Origin: Streptococcus suis
GTDB lineage: Bacteria; Bacillota; Bacilli; Lactobacillales; Streptococcaceae
DNA: 64,000 nt
Direction of reading: 5' to 3'
NCBI GenBank assembly: GCA_024583055.1
Contig: CP102145.1
Span: 558,001-622,000 of the forward strand
Both the position numbers and the translations under genes were made by a program. This document shows, piece by piece, positions 38,593-46,639 of the stretch (position 1 is its first letter; each line of letters opens with the position of its first letter). Below the pieces are notes generated by a model. The model saw nothing but the letters and a program-made list of their open reading frames with translations, did no database searches and had not been told where the DNA came from.

Positions 38593-38921
38593 ATCATGAA
38601 GTTTTTAGCAATCAATATGAGAGGAATTTCTCATTTTCAGGAGACATGGTAGATTTTTATGCAAAAATGCGGCCAAATAATCAATATTTCTACCATTTTA
38701 GCAATGTAATCAATATTTATTTTTTTGTTAAAAGTAACAAAAAAACTCTCCTATCAGTTTTGACAATAGAGTCTATCTCCTACAGATGCGATTGGTTAAG
38801 AGGGAGGACGTTTCCAATCACATCATAAGAAGCTTAATATAATCAAGAGGAGAGGGCCCTCAGCAGATAGGGCTGACTGCTCCTACTCAATGATCCCCAT
38901 GCTAAGATGGGAAGTTGTTGC
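38593..38921. other. Non-coding stretch between the arcA promoter region and the chimeric surface gene
   Basis: Contains two AATCAATATTT motifs (about 38679 and 38709) reminiscent of FNR/Flp half-sites (TTGAT on the minus strand), a weak terminator-like inverted repeat near 38745-38775 for the chimeric gene, and otherwise nothing that looks coding. Confidence 0.4.
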
Positions 38922-39656
38922 CTAGTCTTCGCGACGACGGCGTTTGCCTGCAAGGCCAAGGGATGCAACCAGCATTGCTGCTCCGAGAACACCTGCTACT
39001 GATGAAGATTCACCAGTGTTTGGCAATTGTCCAGCTGTAAATGGTTGTGATGGAGTGTCGGAACCTGGGTTGTTACCGCCTGGGTTGTTATCGCCACCAT
39101 TTGGTCCACCTGGCTTATCATCAGTACCTGGCTCTCCTGGTTGACCATCATCCTTAACTGGTACATAAGGAATAAGTGTATCTTCACCTGGCTTTCCTGG
39201 AACTGGTGGAATGTAGCCTTTAGATGGATCTTCTGGATTTACTGGTTTCAACGGCTCATTCGCACCTGGATTAACCGAAACATAAGCTGGAACGTGTGGA
39301 ATAACTGGGACATCGCCACCTTCACCTGGTAATGTTGAATCTGCAGGAACAGTCATCGCGGAGCAATCATTCAACTTGAGATAAGAACACTTTCGGCGAT
39401 TGGTTTCATAGACACGTTGTCCACTATCAGCGAAATAGGTGCTGAAATAAGTTCGTTTCCCATTCTTATCCTGTACCTGATCTACTGAACCGCGTTTGAT
39501 TTCTCGACAGATTGTAGACCGGTGACGACCCAGAAGTCGAGCGATTTCAATTGGTTTCTTTCCCATTTTAAGATAAGCAGCAATTTCACCACGTTCTGTG
39601 GCTGAGAGATGAGAATAGGATGTTTTTCTGGTAGAATGAGTGTTGGACATGTTCAT
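38922..39656 (-). pseudogene. Chimeric ORF: IS30 transposase N-terminus fused to the C-terminus of an LPXTG surface protein
   Basis: 244 codons. Residues 1 to about 97 are the N-terminus of an IS30-family transposase (SYSHLSATERGEIAAYLKMG, then ARLLGRHRSTICREIKRG helix-turn-helix). From about residue 100 the sequence becomes a Pro/Gly-rich wall-spanning region (VPADSTLPGEGGDVPVIPHV, YIPPVPGKPGEDTLIPYVPV) ending in LPNTGE, a hydrophobic helix and KRRRRED. The junction is near 39350-39365. There is no signal peptide, so the sorting signal should not work and the transposase lacks its DDE domain. The simplest history is IS30 insertion in a surface gene followed by deletion. Whether a fusion protein is made is unknown. 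Confidence 0.85.
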
Positions 39657-39760
39657 CTGCTTTCTATGCTGAGTTGGGGAATTCTAGTATATCAGACGAA
39701 CTTGTCTTTTTTCTTGCACTTCATTTTACAACGTGGGATTTTTATGTAATAGTTTACAAT
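39657..39760 (-). mobile_element. Likely left terminus of the IS30-family element
   Basis: Upstream of the transposase start the minus strand shows GTTGTAAAATGAAGTGCAAG (39709-39735 area), followed by a TATACT -10. This resembles the terminal repeat and internal promoter of streptococcal IS30 elements. The opposite end is absent, consistent with deletion. Exact boundary not determined. Confidence 0.4.
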
Positions 39761-39764
39761 AACT

Positions 39765-39790
39765 AAAAGACAAGCCCAACGGACTTGTCT
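39765..39790 (-). terminator. Terminator of flpS
   Basis: Stem AGACAAG / CTTGTCT with T run on the minus strand, 16 bp past the flpS stop codon. Confidence 0.7.
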
Positions 39791-39805
39791 ATGAAGGAGA
39801 ATCAA

Positions 39806-40492
39806 CTAATTTAAACTTTTGAGAAAGAAAGGAACATCCTTGTAGGTCAGGCGCTTGTGGCCGTAAGCGATTTTATCAGCTTCCTTTAATTCCTTGCAGA
39901 CATGGCTAGCAGTTTCCCTAGTCGTAGCCGCCAGGCGGGCAATCTCTTGGATACTAATGTCAAACTGTAAATCCTCCAAGGACTCTCGCCGGCACATATC
40001 CCAGTAAAGTAAGGCTAGGACCTGAACCACTCGACTACTGGCCTTTGACACCATGGCATTGCGCAAACGCAGCTCCTGAAAACGCAGGATATTGGACAAT
40101 TTTCTGTTGATATAGACCAATTGCCTCGGATTGCGCATGGAATACTTTTCATAAAGAGCCATAGGAATAATAAAGTACTCCAAGTCCGTGATGGCAATGG
40201 CCGTATAATGGTAGGTCTTGTCCTGAAACATATCTCCAAAAGGAAATGAACCGCCCTGCCGAATGTAATCTAGGTAGCTGTAAGTGTCCGTCTCATCATA
40301 CTGCTCAATCCGAGCATAACCCTTGCCGATGACAAAGAGATAGTCACGCTTGTCTTCCGCATAGAAAATGACCTGACCCTTGGGAATCTTCCGAAACCGG
40401 ATTTCCTTGGCCAGCTGATCAAAATGCTCCACGGACAGCTGATTAAAGCTTGGATGATTTTTCAGGTACATATACTGGTCAGTTGTAATCAT
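39806..40492 (-). CDS. flpS: Crp/Fnr family regulator of the arginine deiminase system
   Basis: 228 residues from MITTDQYMYLKNHPSFNQLS, chosen because GAGGAG precedes this ATG. N-terminal cyclic nucleotide-like beta-roll (RKIPKGQVIFYAEDKRDYLF) and C-terminal helix-turn-helix (IQEIARLAATTRETASHVCK). No N-terminal cysteine cluster for an FeS sensor. In S. suis an FNR-like protein at this position (FlpS) activates the arc operon. Here the chimeric IS30 gene and about 1.3 kb lie between it and arcA. Confidence 0.88.
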   Translation of the reverse strand: MITTDQYMYLKNHPSFNQLSVEHFDQLAKEIRFRKIPKGQVIFYAEDKRDYLFVIGKGYARIEQYDETDTYSYLDYIRQGGSFPFGDMFQDKTYHYTAIAITDLEYFIIPMALYEKYSMRNPRQLVYINRKLSNILRFQELRLRNAMVSKASSRVVQVLALLYWDMCRRESLEDLQFDISIQEIARLAATTRETASHVCKELKEADKIAYGHKRLTYKDVPFFLKSLN

Positions 40493-40622
40493 GGCACTCC
40501 TCATCCTATTTCTCTACGGCTATTGAACATCCACGTGGTGACACCGGTATCATTTAGCTTAATTTTTAGCAATCCCTCTATTCATTATATCAAAATATCC
40601 TTAATTTTGAAAAGGAATACAC

Positions 40623-40653
40623 AAAAAGCAAGCAGGATTGAATCCCGCTTGCT
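40623..40653 (-). terminator. Terminator of the 5'-nucleotidase gene
   Basis: Stem GCAAGCAGG / CCCGCTTGC (one mismatch) with TTTTTG on the minus strand. Confidence 0.75.
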
Positions 40654-40669
40654 ATCAAGTGTAAGGAGC

Positions 40670-42760
40670 TTATTGAACTTCTTTACGCTTAATTGAAACA
40701 GCTGTACCCAGTGATACCAATCCACCCAAGCTGATAAGGAGAGCTGTCAAGTCAGATTGACCAGTGTTTGGCAATGTTTTCTCTTCCTTGCTAGCTAGAG
40801 TTGGCTTTGGTTCTGTGGTTGGGTCTATGATTGGGTCGGTTGGTCGAGTTGGTTTTTGTTCTGGTTTTGGATCAGTTGGGTCTTCTGGGGTTGGGTCTAT
40901 GATTGGGTCGGTTGGTCGAGTTGGTTTTTGTTCTGGTTTTGGATTAGTTGGGTCTTCTGGGGTTGGCTTCTCTGTTTCCTCCTGAGGAGTTGGGTCTGAC
41001 GGTGGAGTTTCTTCCTCAATTGGAGCTGGCTCTTCTTTCTCGATAAATTTCTTACGACCATAGATTTGAGCAGTGATTTTCTGACCAGCTTTTTCCAAGT
41101 CTGACAGGTATTCAACAAAGACTTCAGTATCGGGATTGATGGCCCCAATCAATTTTGCTTCCTTGAAGATAGAGAAACCATCGCCACCGCCATAGAGGAA
41201 GTCATTGATAACCAATTGATAGGTCTCAGTTGGCACTAATTCACTACCATCTGCCTTGAAGACTTTGGCTACCTTATATGGATTTTCTTCCGTTGGATTG
41301 TCCGCTACTGTGTAAATGTAGTTAAGACCTGACACTTGAAGAAAGTATTTTTCACCTTCATCGTACTGCTGGTTAAGGGCAGTGATAATTTGCTCACCTG
41401 TCATTTCCACAACTTGAAGGATATTTCCAAATGGCTGAACAGCCTGTGCAGCACCCCACGTCACTGTACCATCTTCTTGAACAGCCAAGTCTGCACGGAT
41501 ACCACCGTTATTTGTAAAGGCGAAATCAACATTGTAGCCAGATTTTCTAGCGATTTCCAGCTGGGCAGTTGTCACCAGATTTCCGACTGCACTTTCATTG
41601 AATTCATTAACTTCACGAGAAATGGCTGTTGTAGACGCCGCAGTCGCAATTTTCTTGTCTGTCACTTGTTTGACGATGGTATTTGCCTCATCGACAATGG
41701 CCTGGATGGTTGCGGACGGTGTTTTTTGATCAGGTGCTACTGCCTTGATAGTCGCCGTTGGAATAGCCACAAAGTCTGCGATGTCTGTCTCATAGATAGC
41801 ACGAACATCCGCAAAGGCCTTACCTTGTGAAGTTGCTTGGACAATCAAGGTATTGCCCGCTGTGCCATTTACTGCGACATGGTTATGACCCGCAAAGACA
41901 AGGTCCACTGAGTTTTCTGGGTAGAGGCTATTGAGTTTTTCCAGCATATCCGCTGCTGCACCAGCTGCCACACCTTCCTTACTTGTAGCGGGAACGTGGG
42001 CAAGAACAACAATCGCCTTGACACCTTGGTCGTTCAATTCCTTAGAATATTTGGCAATGGTTTCTGCCTCGTCAAGGAAGTCATATTGTTCGTAGTTTGC
42101 CTTCAAGACAAGGTTTGGAATTTCTGTTGTTACCACACCGATAAAGCCGATATTGGCAACTTTGTCATTAACAGGAATGGTCTTGATAGCATATGGTTTC
42201 CAGCCAAATGGAATTTCGCCTGTTGCCTTATCTACCACGTTTGCGATGACAATTTCCTGCGTAGAAGCCTGGCGGTCATAACTATCCACGATTGGGTTGA
42301 ATTTTCCAGCTTCTGGGGCCTGACCAGTCACGATACGGTCGAATTCTGCCAAACCTTCGTCAAACTCGTGGTTACCCAAAGTTCCGTATTCAACGCCAAT
42401 TTCATTGAAGACTTTGACAGTTGGCTCATCCTGCAAGAGGCCTGAGTTGGCTGGACTGGCACCAACCATATCACCAGCCTGAACACGGATAGATTCCGCT
42501 GGAATTTCTTTAGCTGCTGCTTCTGCTTCAAATTCTACTTGAGCATCATCCATGTAGGTATCTAGCAAGGCCGCTGTACCAGCGTTACGGACAGTTTCCC
42601 CCTCCAAACGAGCTGTACCAGTTGTATCCAATGCACCGTGGAAATCGTTGACACCCATGATTTGCACAGCCAACTCATCTGCCAGGGTGGTTTGCGTAGC
42701 TGCCACACTAAAACCAGCTACCAAGGCCAAGATACTAGACTTCAAACGAATATTCTTCAT
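40670..42760 (-). CDS. LPXTG-anchored 5'-nucleotidase
   Basis: 696 residues. Signal peptide ending near TTLADE; metallophosphatase domain (VQIMGVNDFHGALDTTG, TLGNHEFDEG, VFAGHNHVAVNG) and C-terminal 5'-nucleotidase domain (FTNNGGIRADLAV, YGGGDGFSIFKEA). A Pro-rich spacer with two 24-residue repeats precedes LPNTGQ, a helix and KRKEVQ. Surface enzymes of this type release adenosine from extracellular nucleotides; S. suis Ssads is an example, but identity with it is not shown. A Fur/PerR-like box lies upstream. Confidence 0.92.
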   Translation of the reverse strand: MKNIRLKSSILALVAGFSVAATQTTLADELAVQIMGVNDFHGALDTTGTARLEGETVRNAGTAALLDTYMDDAQVEFEAEAAAKEIPAESIRVQAGDMVGASPANSGLLQDEPTVKVFNEIGVEYGTLGNHEFDEGLAEFDRIVTGQAPEAGKFNPIVDSYDRQASTQEIVIANVVDKATGEIPFGWKPYAIKTIPVNDKVANIGFIGVVTTEIPNLVLKANYEQYDFLDEAETIAKYSKELNDQGVKAIVVLAHVPATSKEGVAAGAAADMLEKLNSLYPENSVDLVFAGHNHVAVNGTAGNTLIVQATSQGKAFADVRAIYETDIADFVAIPTATIKAVAPDQKTPSATIQAIVDEANTIVKQVTDKKIATAASTTAISREVNEFNESAVGNLVTTAQLEIARKSGYNVDFAFTNNGGIRADLAVQEDGTVTWGAAQAVQPFGNILQVVEMTGEQIITALNQQYDEGEKYFLQVSGLNYIYTVADNPTEENPYKVAKVFKADGSELVPTETYQLVINDFLYGGGDGFSIFKEAKLIGAINPDTEVFVEYLSDLEKAGQKITAQIYGRKKFIEKEEPAPIEEETPPSDPTPQEETEKPTPEDPTNPKPEQKPTRPTDPIIDPTPEDPTDPKPEQKPTRPTDPIIDPTTEPKPTLASKEEKTLPNTGQSDLTALLISLGGLVSLGTAVSIKRKEVQ
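40821..40964 (-). repeat. Two 72-bp tandem repeats in the 5'-nucleotidase wall spacer
   Basis: Units 40821-40892 and 40893-40964 are almost identical and each encodes 24 residues of the PTDPIIDPTPEDPTDPKPEQ type. Repeat number is expected to vary among strains. Confidence 0.85.
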
Positions 42761-42791
42761 CAGAATGACTCCTTGTTCTTATATTATTTTT

Positions 42792-42806
42792 ATATAATTA
42801 TCATAA
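42792..42806. promoter_or_regulatory. Fur/PerR-like box upstream of the 5'-nucleotidase gene
   Basis: ATATAATTATCATAA resembles TTATAATNATTATAA at 13 of 15 positions, in the promoter region 30-45 bp before the start codon. AT-rich background makes this only suggestive. Confidence 0.35.
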
Positions 42807-42975
42807 TCCTATTCTAAGCAAAAGGCAAGATAAAACAACGTTTTTTATAAAAATAACGATAAATGTTCGCTTTATGTGAAATTGTGGTGAAAAAAATCAG
42901 AAATAATTTGAAAACTGAGGTGAATTTCTTATTTCATTCGAGATTTTGTTTCTAGGAGCATGAACTATCATACAA

Positions 42976-43004
42976 CAAAAAACAAGCAGGTTTCCCCACT
43001 TGTT
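42976..43004 (-). terminator. Terminator of sodA
   Basis: Stem AACAAGCAGG / CCCACTTGTT with one mismatch, TTTTTTG on the minus strand. Confidence 0.75.
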
Positions 43005-43011
43005 CTGTCTG

Positions 43012-43617
43012 TTATTTAGCCGCTTTATAAAGCTCGTTTACTTTGTCCCAGTTAATGACTTCAAAGAATGCTTTAATGTAGTTTGGACGAACGTTGCGGT
43101 AGTTGAGGTAGTAGGCATGTTCCCAAACATCTAAGGCCAAGATTGGTTTCAAACCTTGCATGATCGGTGTATCTTGGTTGGCTGTTGAAATAACTTCCAA
43201 CTTGCCTTCTTTGTTAACAACCAAGAAAGCCCAACCTGAACCAAAACGAGTTGTTGCTGCAGTTGTGAAAGCTTCTTTGAAGGCATCAAATGAACCAAAT
43301 GTTGCATCGATATCCGCTGCCAATTCTGCTGAAATTTCTGTTTTTTCTGGCGAAAGCAATTCCCAGAAAAGCGTGTGGTTGAGGTGACCACCACCATTGT
43401 TGATCAAGGCTTGACGGATGTCCGCTGGAATAGACTCAACATCTGAAAGAAGAGCTTCCAAGTCTTCACCGATTTCAGGATGCTTCTCAAGCGCTGCATT
43501 GGCATTTGCCACATAAGTCGCATGGTGCTTGTCATGGTGAAGCGTCATTGTCTCTGCATCAATGTGTGGCTCCAAAGCGTCGTAAGCGTAAGGTAGGTCT
43601 GGTAAAATAATTGCCAT
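43012..43617 (-). CDS. sodA: Superoxide dismutase (Mn/Fe)
   Basis: 201 residues, cytosolic. Metal ligands in [20 protein letters not shown] (His), [10 protein letters not shown] (His) and [15 protein letters not shown] (Asp and His). Start with GATAGGAGAATT upstream. It is the only superoxide dismutase seen here; choice of manganese is expected for streptococci but not shown by the sequence. Confidence 0.97.
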   Translation of the reverse strand: MAIILPDLPYAYDALEPHIDAETMTLHHDKHHATYVANANAALEKHPEIGEDLEALLSDVESIPADIRQALINNGGGHLNHTLFWELLSPEKTEISAELAADIDATFGSFDAFKEAFTTAATTRFGSGWAFLVVNKEGKLEVISTANQDTPIMQGLKPILALDVWEHAYYLNYRNVRPNYIKAFFEVINWDKVNELYKAAK

Positions 43618-43693
43618 AATCGAATTCTCCTATCAATTTGATAGTTTTATTTTACCGCTTTCTGGCAGCCTTTTCAATTTATTTGTCTGAAAA

Positions 43694-43717
43694 TCACGAC
43701 GTAGCGATTTTGAGCAG
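43694..43717 (-). repeat. Duplicated holA 3' end (att-like direct repeat, distal copy)
   Basis: On the minus strand this 24-bp stretch reads CTG CTC AAA ATC GCT ACG TCG TGA, encoding LLKIATS and a stop, the same seven residues and stop that end holA at 44108-44131 (CTG CTT AAA ATC GCT ACG AGT TGA). 20 of 24 bases match and the differences are synonymous. The sequence upstream of it does not continue holA. Confidence 0.75.
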
Positions 43718-43890
43718 AATGAGACAGTATATTAGATAGTAAAACATCAATAACTATTTTCTACCCGTTATTACAATTGTGATGGCGGGAGATAGGGACT
43801 GCTTCTACAATCCCCTTTAATTATTTTTGAAAGTACGGTGATGCCTATGCACATAGCCAATAAAATCCTATTAGAAATGAGTAACAACTT

Positions 43891-43998
43891 TTGTCCACAG
43901 CAGAGGCTTTGCAAGTGATGCTAGAGTTTGGCGGTTTTACCATCAACCTATTAACACTTGTCATAGCGCTAAACCTGCTTACAGATAAAAAGAAATAA
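43891..43998 (+). CDS. Holin-like type I toxin micro-ORF (TxpA/Hol-Tox type), TTG start or frameshifted
   Basis: The frame encodes STAEALQVMLEFGGFTINLL followed by TLVIALNLLTDKKK and a stop. This is the characteristic single-helix peptide with a basic tail of putative holin-like toxins found in type I toxin-antitoxin loci. The only start in this frame after the preceding TAA is TTG at 43891, with a weak ribosome site. An ATG frame upstream (MSNNF) would join it if one extra T were present before TGTCC, so it may be a frameshifted copy. A strong hairpin follows. Confidence 0.6.
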   Translation: MSTAEALQVMLEFGGFTINLLTLVIALNLLTDKKK

Positions 43999-44019
43999 CC
44001 GTCTTAAACGGATTTTCGC

Positions 44020-44056
44020 AGGAGTTAGTTGGAGCTAACTCCTTTTATATTTTTAT
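44020..44056. terminator. Terminator hairpin after the holin-like ORF, possibly shared with holA or an antisense RNA
   Basis: AGGAGTTAG-ttgga-GCTAACTCCT perfect stem followed by TTTTATATTTTT on the plus strand. It sits between the toxin ORF and the holA end. A smaller hairpin CCGT-cttaa-ACGG precedes it. Confidence 0.7.
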
Positions 44057-44107
44057 TATAACTTATGACTTCTTTTTTTCAAGTTTTATCATCTCCATTG
44101 CCTCAAA

Positions 44108-45139
44108 TCAACTCGTAGCGATTTTAAGCAGGGCCAAGTCAAACAGGTAATCCTTGTCCATGACTCCAGTCTTTATTTGGTAATCCGTCTCAATCAGCAA
44201 GCGCACCACCTTCTTGAGAAAGCCTACCGACAGATGCCTTGAGTCACGCAGGGCAAACTTAATCTGATAAGGATTGACCTTGCGCCCCGAAATCTCAGAC
44301 AATTCCGCCACCATCTGCTGCTCACTCCGCCCCTGCTCCTGCATGATTTGCACCTGCAGATAGGTTCGAAACTGGGTCAGCATAATCGCAATCAGTTTAA
44401 TCTCATCCTCCCCTTGCAGGCGTAAGTCCCGCACCAGGCTCCTTGCCTCATCCATCTTAGACTGGAGGACCAGCTGGGTCAGGTCGAAAATATTATCCTG
44501 CAGGGTCTTAGGAATAGCCGCATCAATGTCCTCCTGTGAAATCTGCTCCTGCCCCTTATAGGATTGGAGAAAGACTAGATTTTTACTGACTTCAGCAAAT
44601 TCAAAATTGGATTTGACCAAGAGATAGTGATAGGTCTGGGCATCTAGATTGAGCCCCAGGCGACCAATTTCTTTCTGAAAATGAGCCTTCAAATCATTTT
44701 CCTTGAGAGGATTGGCCTCCAGAATCAGTCCATCTCGTTTGAGAATTTTCACCAAACGGCGCTTGCTATCTAGCTTACCAGGGGCTAGGATGACCAAACG
44801 CGTCGTCTCAACCGGATTTTCCAAATACCCCTCAAAAAGCTTGAGCTCATCATCCGTCAAATAGCGCTTTTTATCAGACGTAATATCCGCAAAATAATCC
44901 AAAATGACCACTTTCTCATCCGAGAAAAAGGGTAGGGACACCAAATCTAAATCCACCTGGCTGTAATCCGCCTCAGACATATCAAAATAAGCATAGGTCA
45001 AGTCCGCCGGGTCAAACTCCAACTGTTGCAGCAGGCGGTCCTTGGCTATCTGGTATTGACCCACGTCCTCACCGCAGAGCACCGTCAGTAAGCCCAATTT
45101 ATCTTTTTTTACTGTTTCAATCTGTTCAATAACTGTCAT
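44108..45139 (-). CDS. holA: DNA polymerase III delta subunit
   Basis: Clamp-loader delta subunit that opens the beta clamp. 343 residues from MTVIEQIETVKKDKLGLLTV; a longer frame to 45196 crosses the -10 box and is rejected. Central AAA-like region (VVILDYFADITSDKKRYLT) and C-terminal collar domain ending ALLKIATS. The 3' end is duplicated at 43694-43717. Its start shows the leaderless pattern. Confidence 0.92.
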   Translation of the reverse strand: MTVIEQIETVKKDKLGLLTVLCGEDVGQYQIAKDRLLQQLEFDPADLTYAYFDMSEADYSQVDLDLVSLPFFSDEKVVILDYFADITSDKKRYLTDDELKLFEGYLENPVETTRLVILAPGKLDSKRRLVKILKRDGLILEANPLKENDLKAHFQKEIGRLGLNLDAQTYHYLLVKSNFEFAEVSKNLVFLQSYKGQEQISQEDIDAAIPKTLQDNIFDLTQLVLQSKMDEARSLVRDLRLQGEDEIKLIAIMLTQFRTYLQVQIMQEQGRSEQQMVAELSEISGRKVNPYQIKFALRDSRHLSVGFLKKVVRLLIETDYQIKTGVMDKDYLFDLALLKIATS

Positions 45140-45145
45140 AGGAAT

Positions 45146-45154
45146 ATTATACCA
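45146..45154 (-). promoter_or_regulatory. Extended -10 promoter of holA, leaderless architecture
   Basis: TGGTATAAT on the minus strand; TATAAT ends at 45146, 6 nt before the ATG at 45139. No recognisable -35 at the usual distance. Confidence 0.75.
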
Positions 45155-45201
45155 TGTAGATGAAAAAGGAGGCTTACTTAGCCCCCTCGATATCATATTT
45201 A

Positions 45202-46515
45202 CTATCTAGACCCTCGTCGGCCACCAGCACGCACCCTCCGGCGTTTTTTCTTGATGCGTGAAATGATAAAAAGGAGCACCAACAGACCAAAGAAAATTCC
45301 CAGTCCCAAGAGGATATAAGGCATTAGCGGAGAGGAAATGAGGGAATTAGTCGTTTCAAGAACCGTATCTACCACAGGTTTTTCTTCGACAATGTCTACT
45401 CCCTTACTTGAATCAATAGAATTTGCAAGCAAGACCTTATTGTTTTCAATAGTCAGACTTGGCTCTTCCCCCTCCTTAACCAAACCGGTCAAGGGCTGTT
45501 CAATACGGATTTCCTCACCATTTACAGTGTGTTTCCCAGGTTCAAGAACCGTTGCTTGTTTGTAGTCTGCAAAGCTTTTTTCCAAGAGGCCATTGACATA
45601 ATAATGTCGAACAAATTCACCCTCTGGATCGCCCCACTCGCTCGCTCCTAGAACTACCGTAATCAGGCGGGTATCACCCCGTTTAGCAGTGACAATCGAA
45701 TTGTAACCAGCACTTGGGCTAGAGCCCGTTTTCAGACCGTCTACCCCTTCAATTCCCATAGGATCACCAGGCAGAGAGTGGTTATAGGCCTCAAACGATT
45801 CCTCATTCGGAGTACCTTCTTTGACTGTCACCTTGGTCGCATTTGTGAATTCCAGAACCTCTGGGTGGCGTTTAATCATATGATAGCCAAGAATAGCCAA
45901 ATCCTTAGCGGTTGATTCATTGGCCAGGCTTTGATCAACTCCCTCCGGAGCATATAAACCTTCATAGGCCTCTGTAATAGCCCCCGTCGCGTTGTAAAAT
46001 ACCGTATTCTTCATTCCCAGAGCCTGGGCCGTATCATTCATCAATGTAAGGAATCCAGCGTCATCCCCTTCAAAAATCAAATGTGCCAACATCAGTGTCG
46101 CCACATTGGACGAGGGAACCAGGGTCATAGTCAGCAACTCTCTGACTTTGTAACTAACACCTGCAAGGATATTATTATTACTCAAGGCATAGATTTGGGC
46201 AATAGCCTGGTCTTGCTCTGTCGCAACCACTTCTGTGTCTAGGGTAATTTTTCCCTGACTAATGGCTTCTAGAGTCAAATACACCACCATTACCTTGCTC
46301 GTGCTTGCTGGATCGCGCACTAAATCTCCATTGTCGTCCCATAAAATCTGACCATTGTCTGCATTGATAACAATAGAGCTCTTTGGCGCAGTCTCTTCAC
46401 TAGCTGGATAACCTGCCGCCTTGGCAATGTCTACAATTGACTCTGCAGCCAAAACAGACTGTAGGGGGGTGAAGCACCAACAAACCAACAATACTAAACT
46501 AATAACCTCTTTCAT
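45202..46515 (-). CDS. dacA: D-alanyl-D-alanine carboxypeptidase (S11, low-molecular-weight PBP)
   Basis: 437 residues. Signal peptide to about residue 24 (SVLAAES). Active-site motifs: RDPASTSKVMVVYLTLEAIS (SxxK), LVPSSNVATLM (SxN) and GVDGLKTGSSPSAGYNSI (KTG). A C-terminal beta domain and a membrane helix (YILLGLGIFFGLLVLLFIIS) with the basic tail KKKRRRVRAGGRRGSR anchor it. It trims the terminal D-Ala of stem pentapeptides. Another D,D-peptidase-like gene lies 125 bp downstream. Confidence 0.93.
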   Translation of the reverse strand: MKEVISLVLLVCWCFTPLQSVLAAESIVDIAKAAGYPASEETAPKSSIVINADNGQILWDDNGDLVRDPASTSKVMVVYLTLEAISQGKITLDTEVVATEQDQAIAQIYALSNNNILAGVSYKVRELLTMTLVPSSNVATLMLAHLIFEGDDAGFLTLMNDTAQALGMKNTVFYNATGAITEAYEGLYAPEGVDQSLANESTAKDLAILGYHMIKRHPEVLEFTNATKVTVKEGTPNEESFEAYNHSLPGDPMGIEGVDGLKTGSSPSAGYNSIVTAKRGDTRLITVVLGASEWGDPEGEFVRHYYVNGLLEKSFADYKQATVLEPGKHTVNGEEIRIEQPLTGLVKEGEEPSLTIENNKVLLANSIDSSKGVDIVEEKPVVDTVLETTNSLISSPLMPYILLGLGIFFGLLVLLFIISRIKKKRRRVRAGGRRGSR

Positions 46516-46584
46516 GATTCCTCCGTCTCGAATTTACCCTTACTAGTATAGCATAGAAAAGCCTCATTTGTAAAAAGAGATGAA

Positions 46585-46620
46585 AAAACTCACTTGAATT
46601 ATGCTGAACAAGTGAGTTTT
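46585..46620 (-). terminator. Terminator of the VanY-domain surface protein gene
   Basis: Perfect 12-bp stem AAAACTCACTTG / CAAGTGAGTTTT with a 12-nt loop, 20 bp past the stop codon of the downstream reading gene on the minus strand. Confidence 0.8.
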
Positions 46621-46639
46621 GGAAAAGGTTCTAGCTCAT

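Noticed and set aside
38646..38828. 60-codon ORF upstream of arcA
   Set aside because: AT-rich, no ribosome site, no conserved pattern; it lies in the arc regulatory region.
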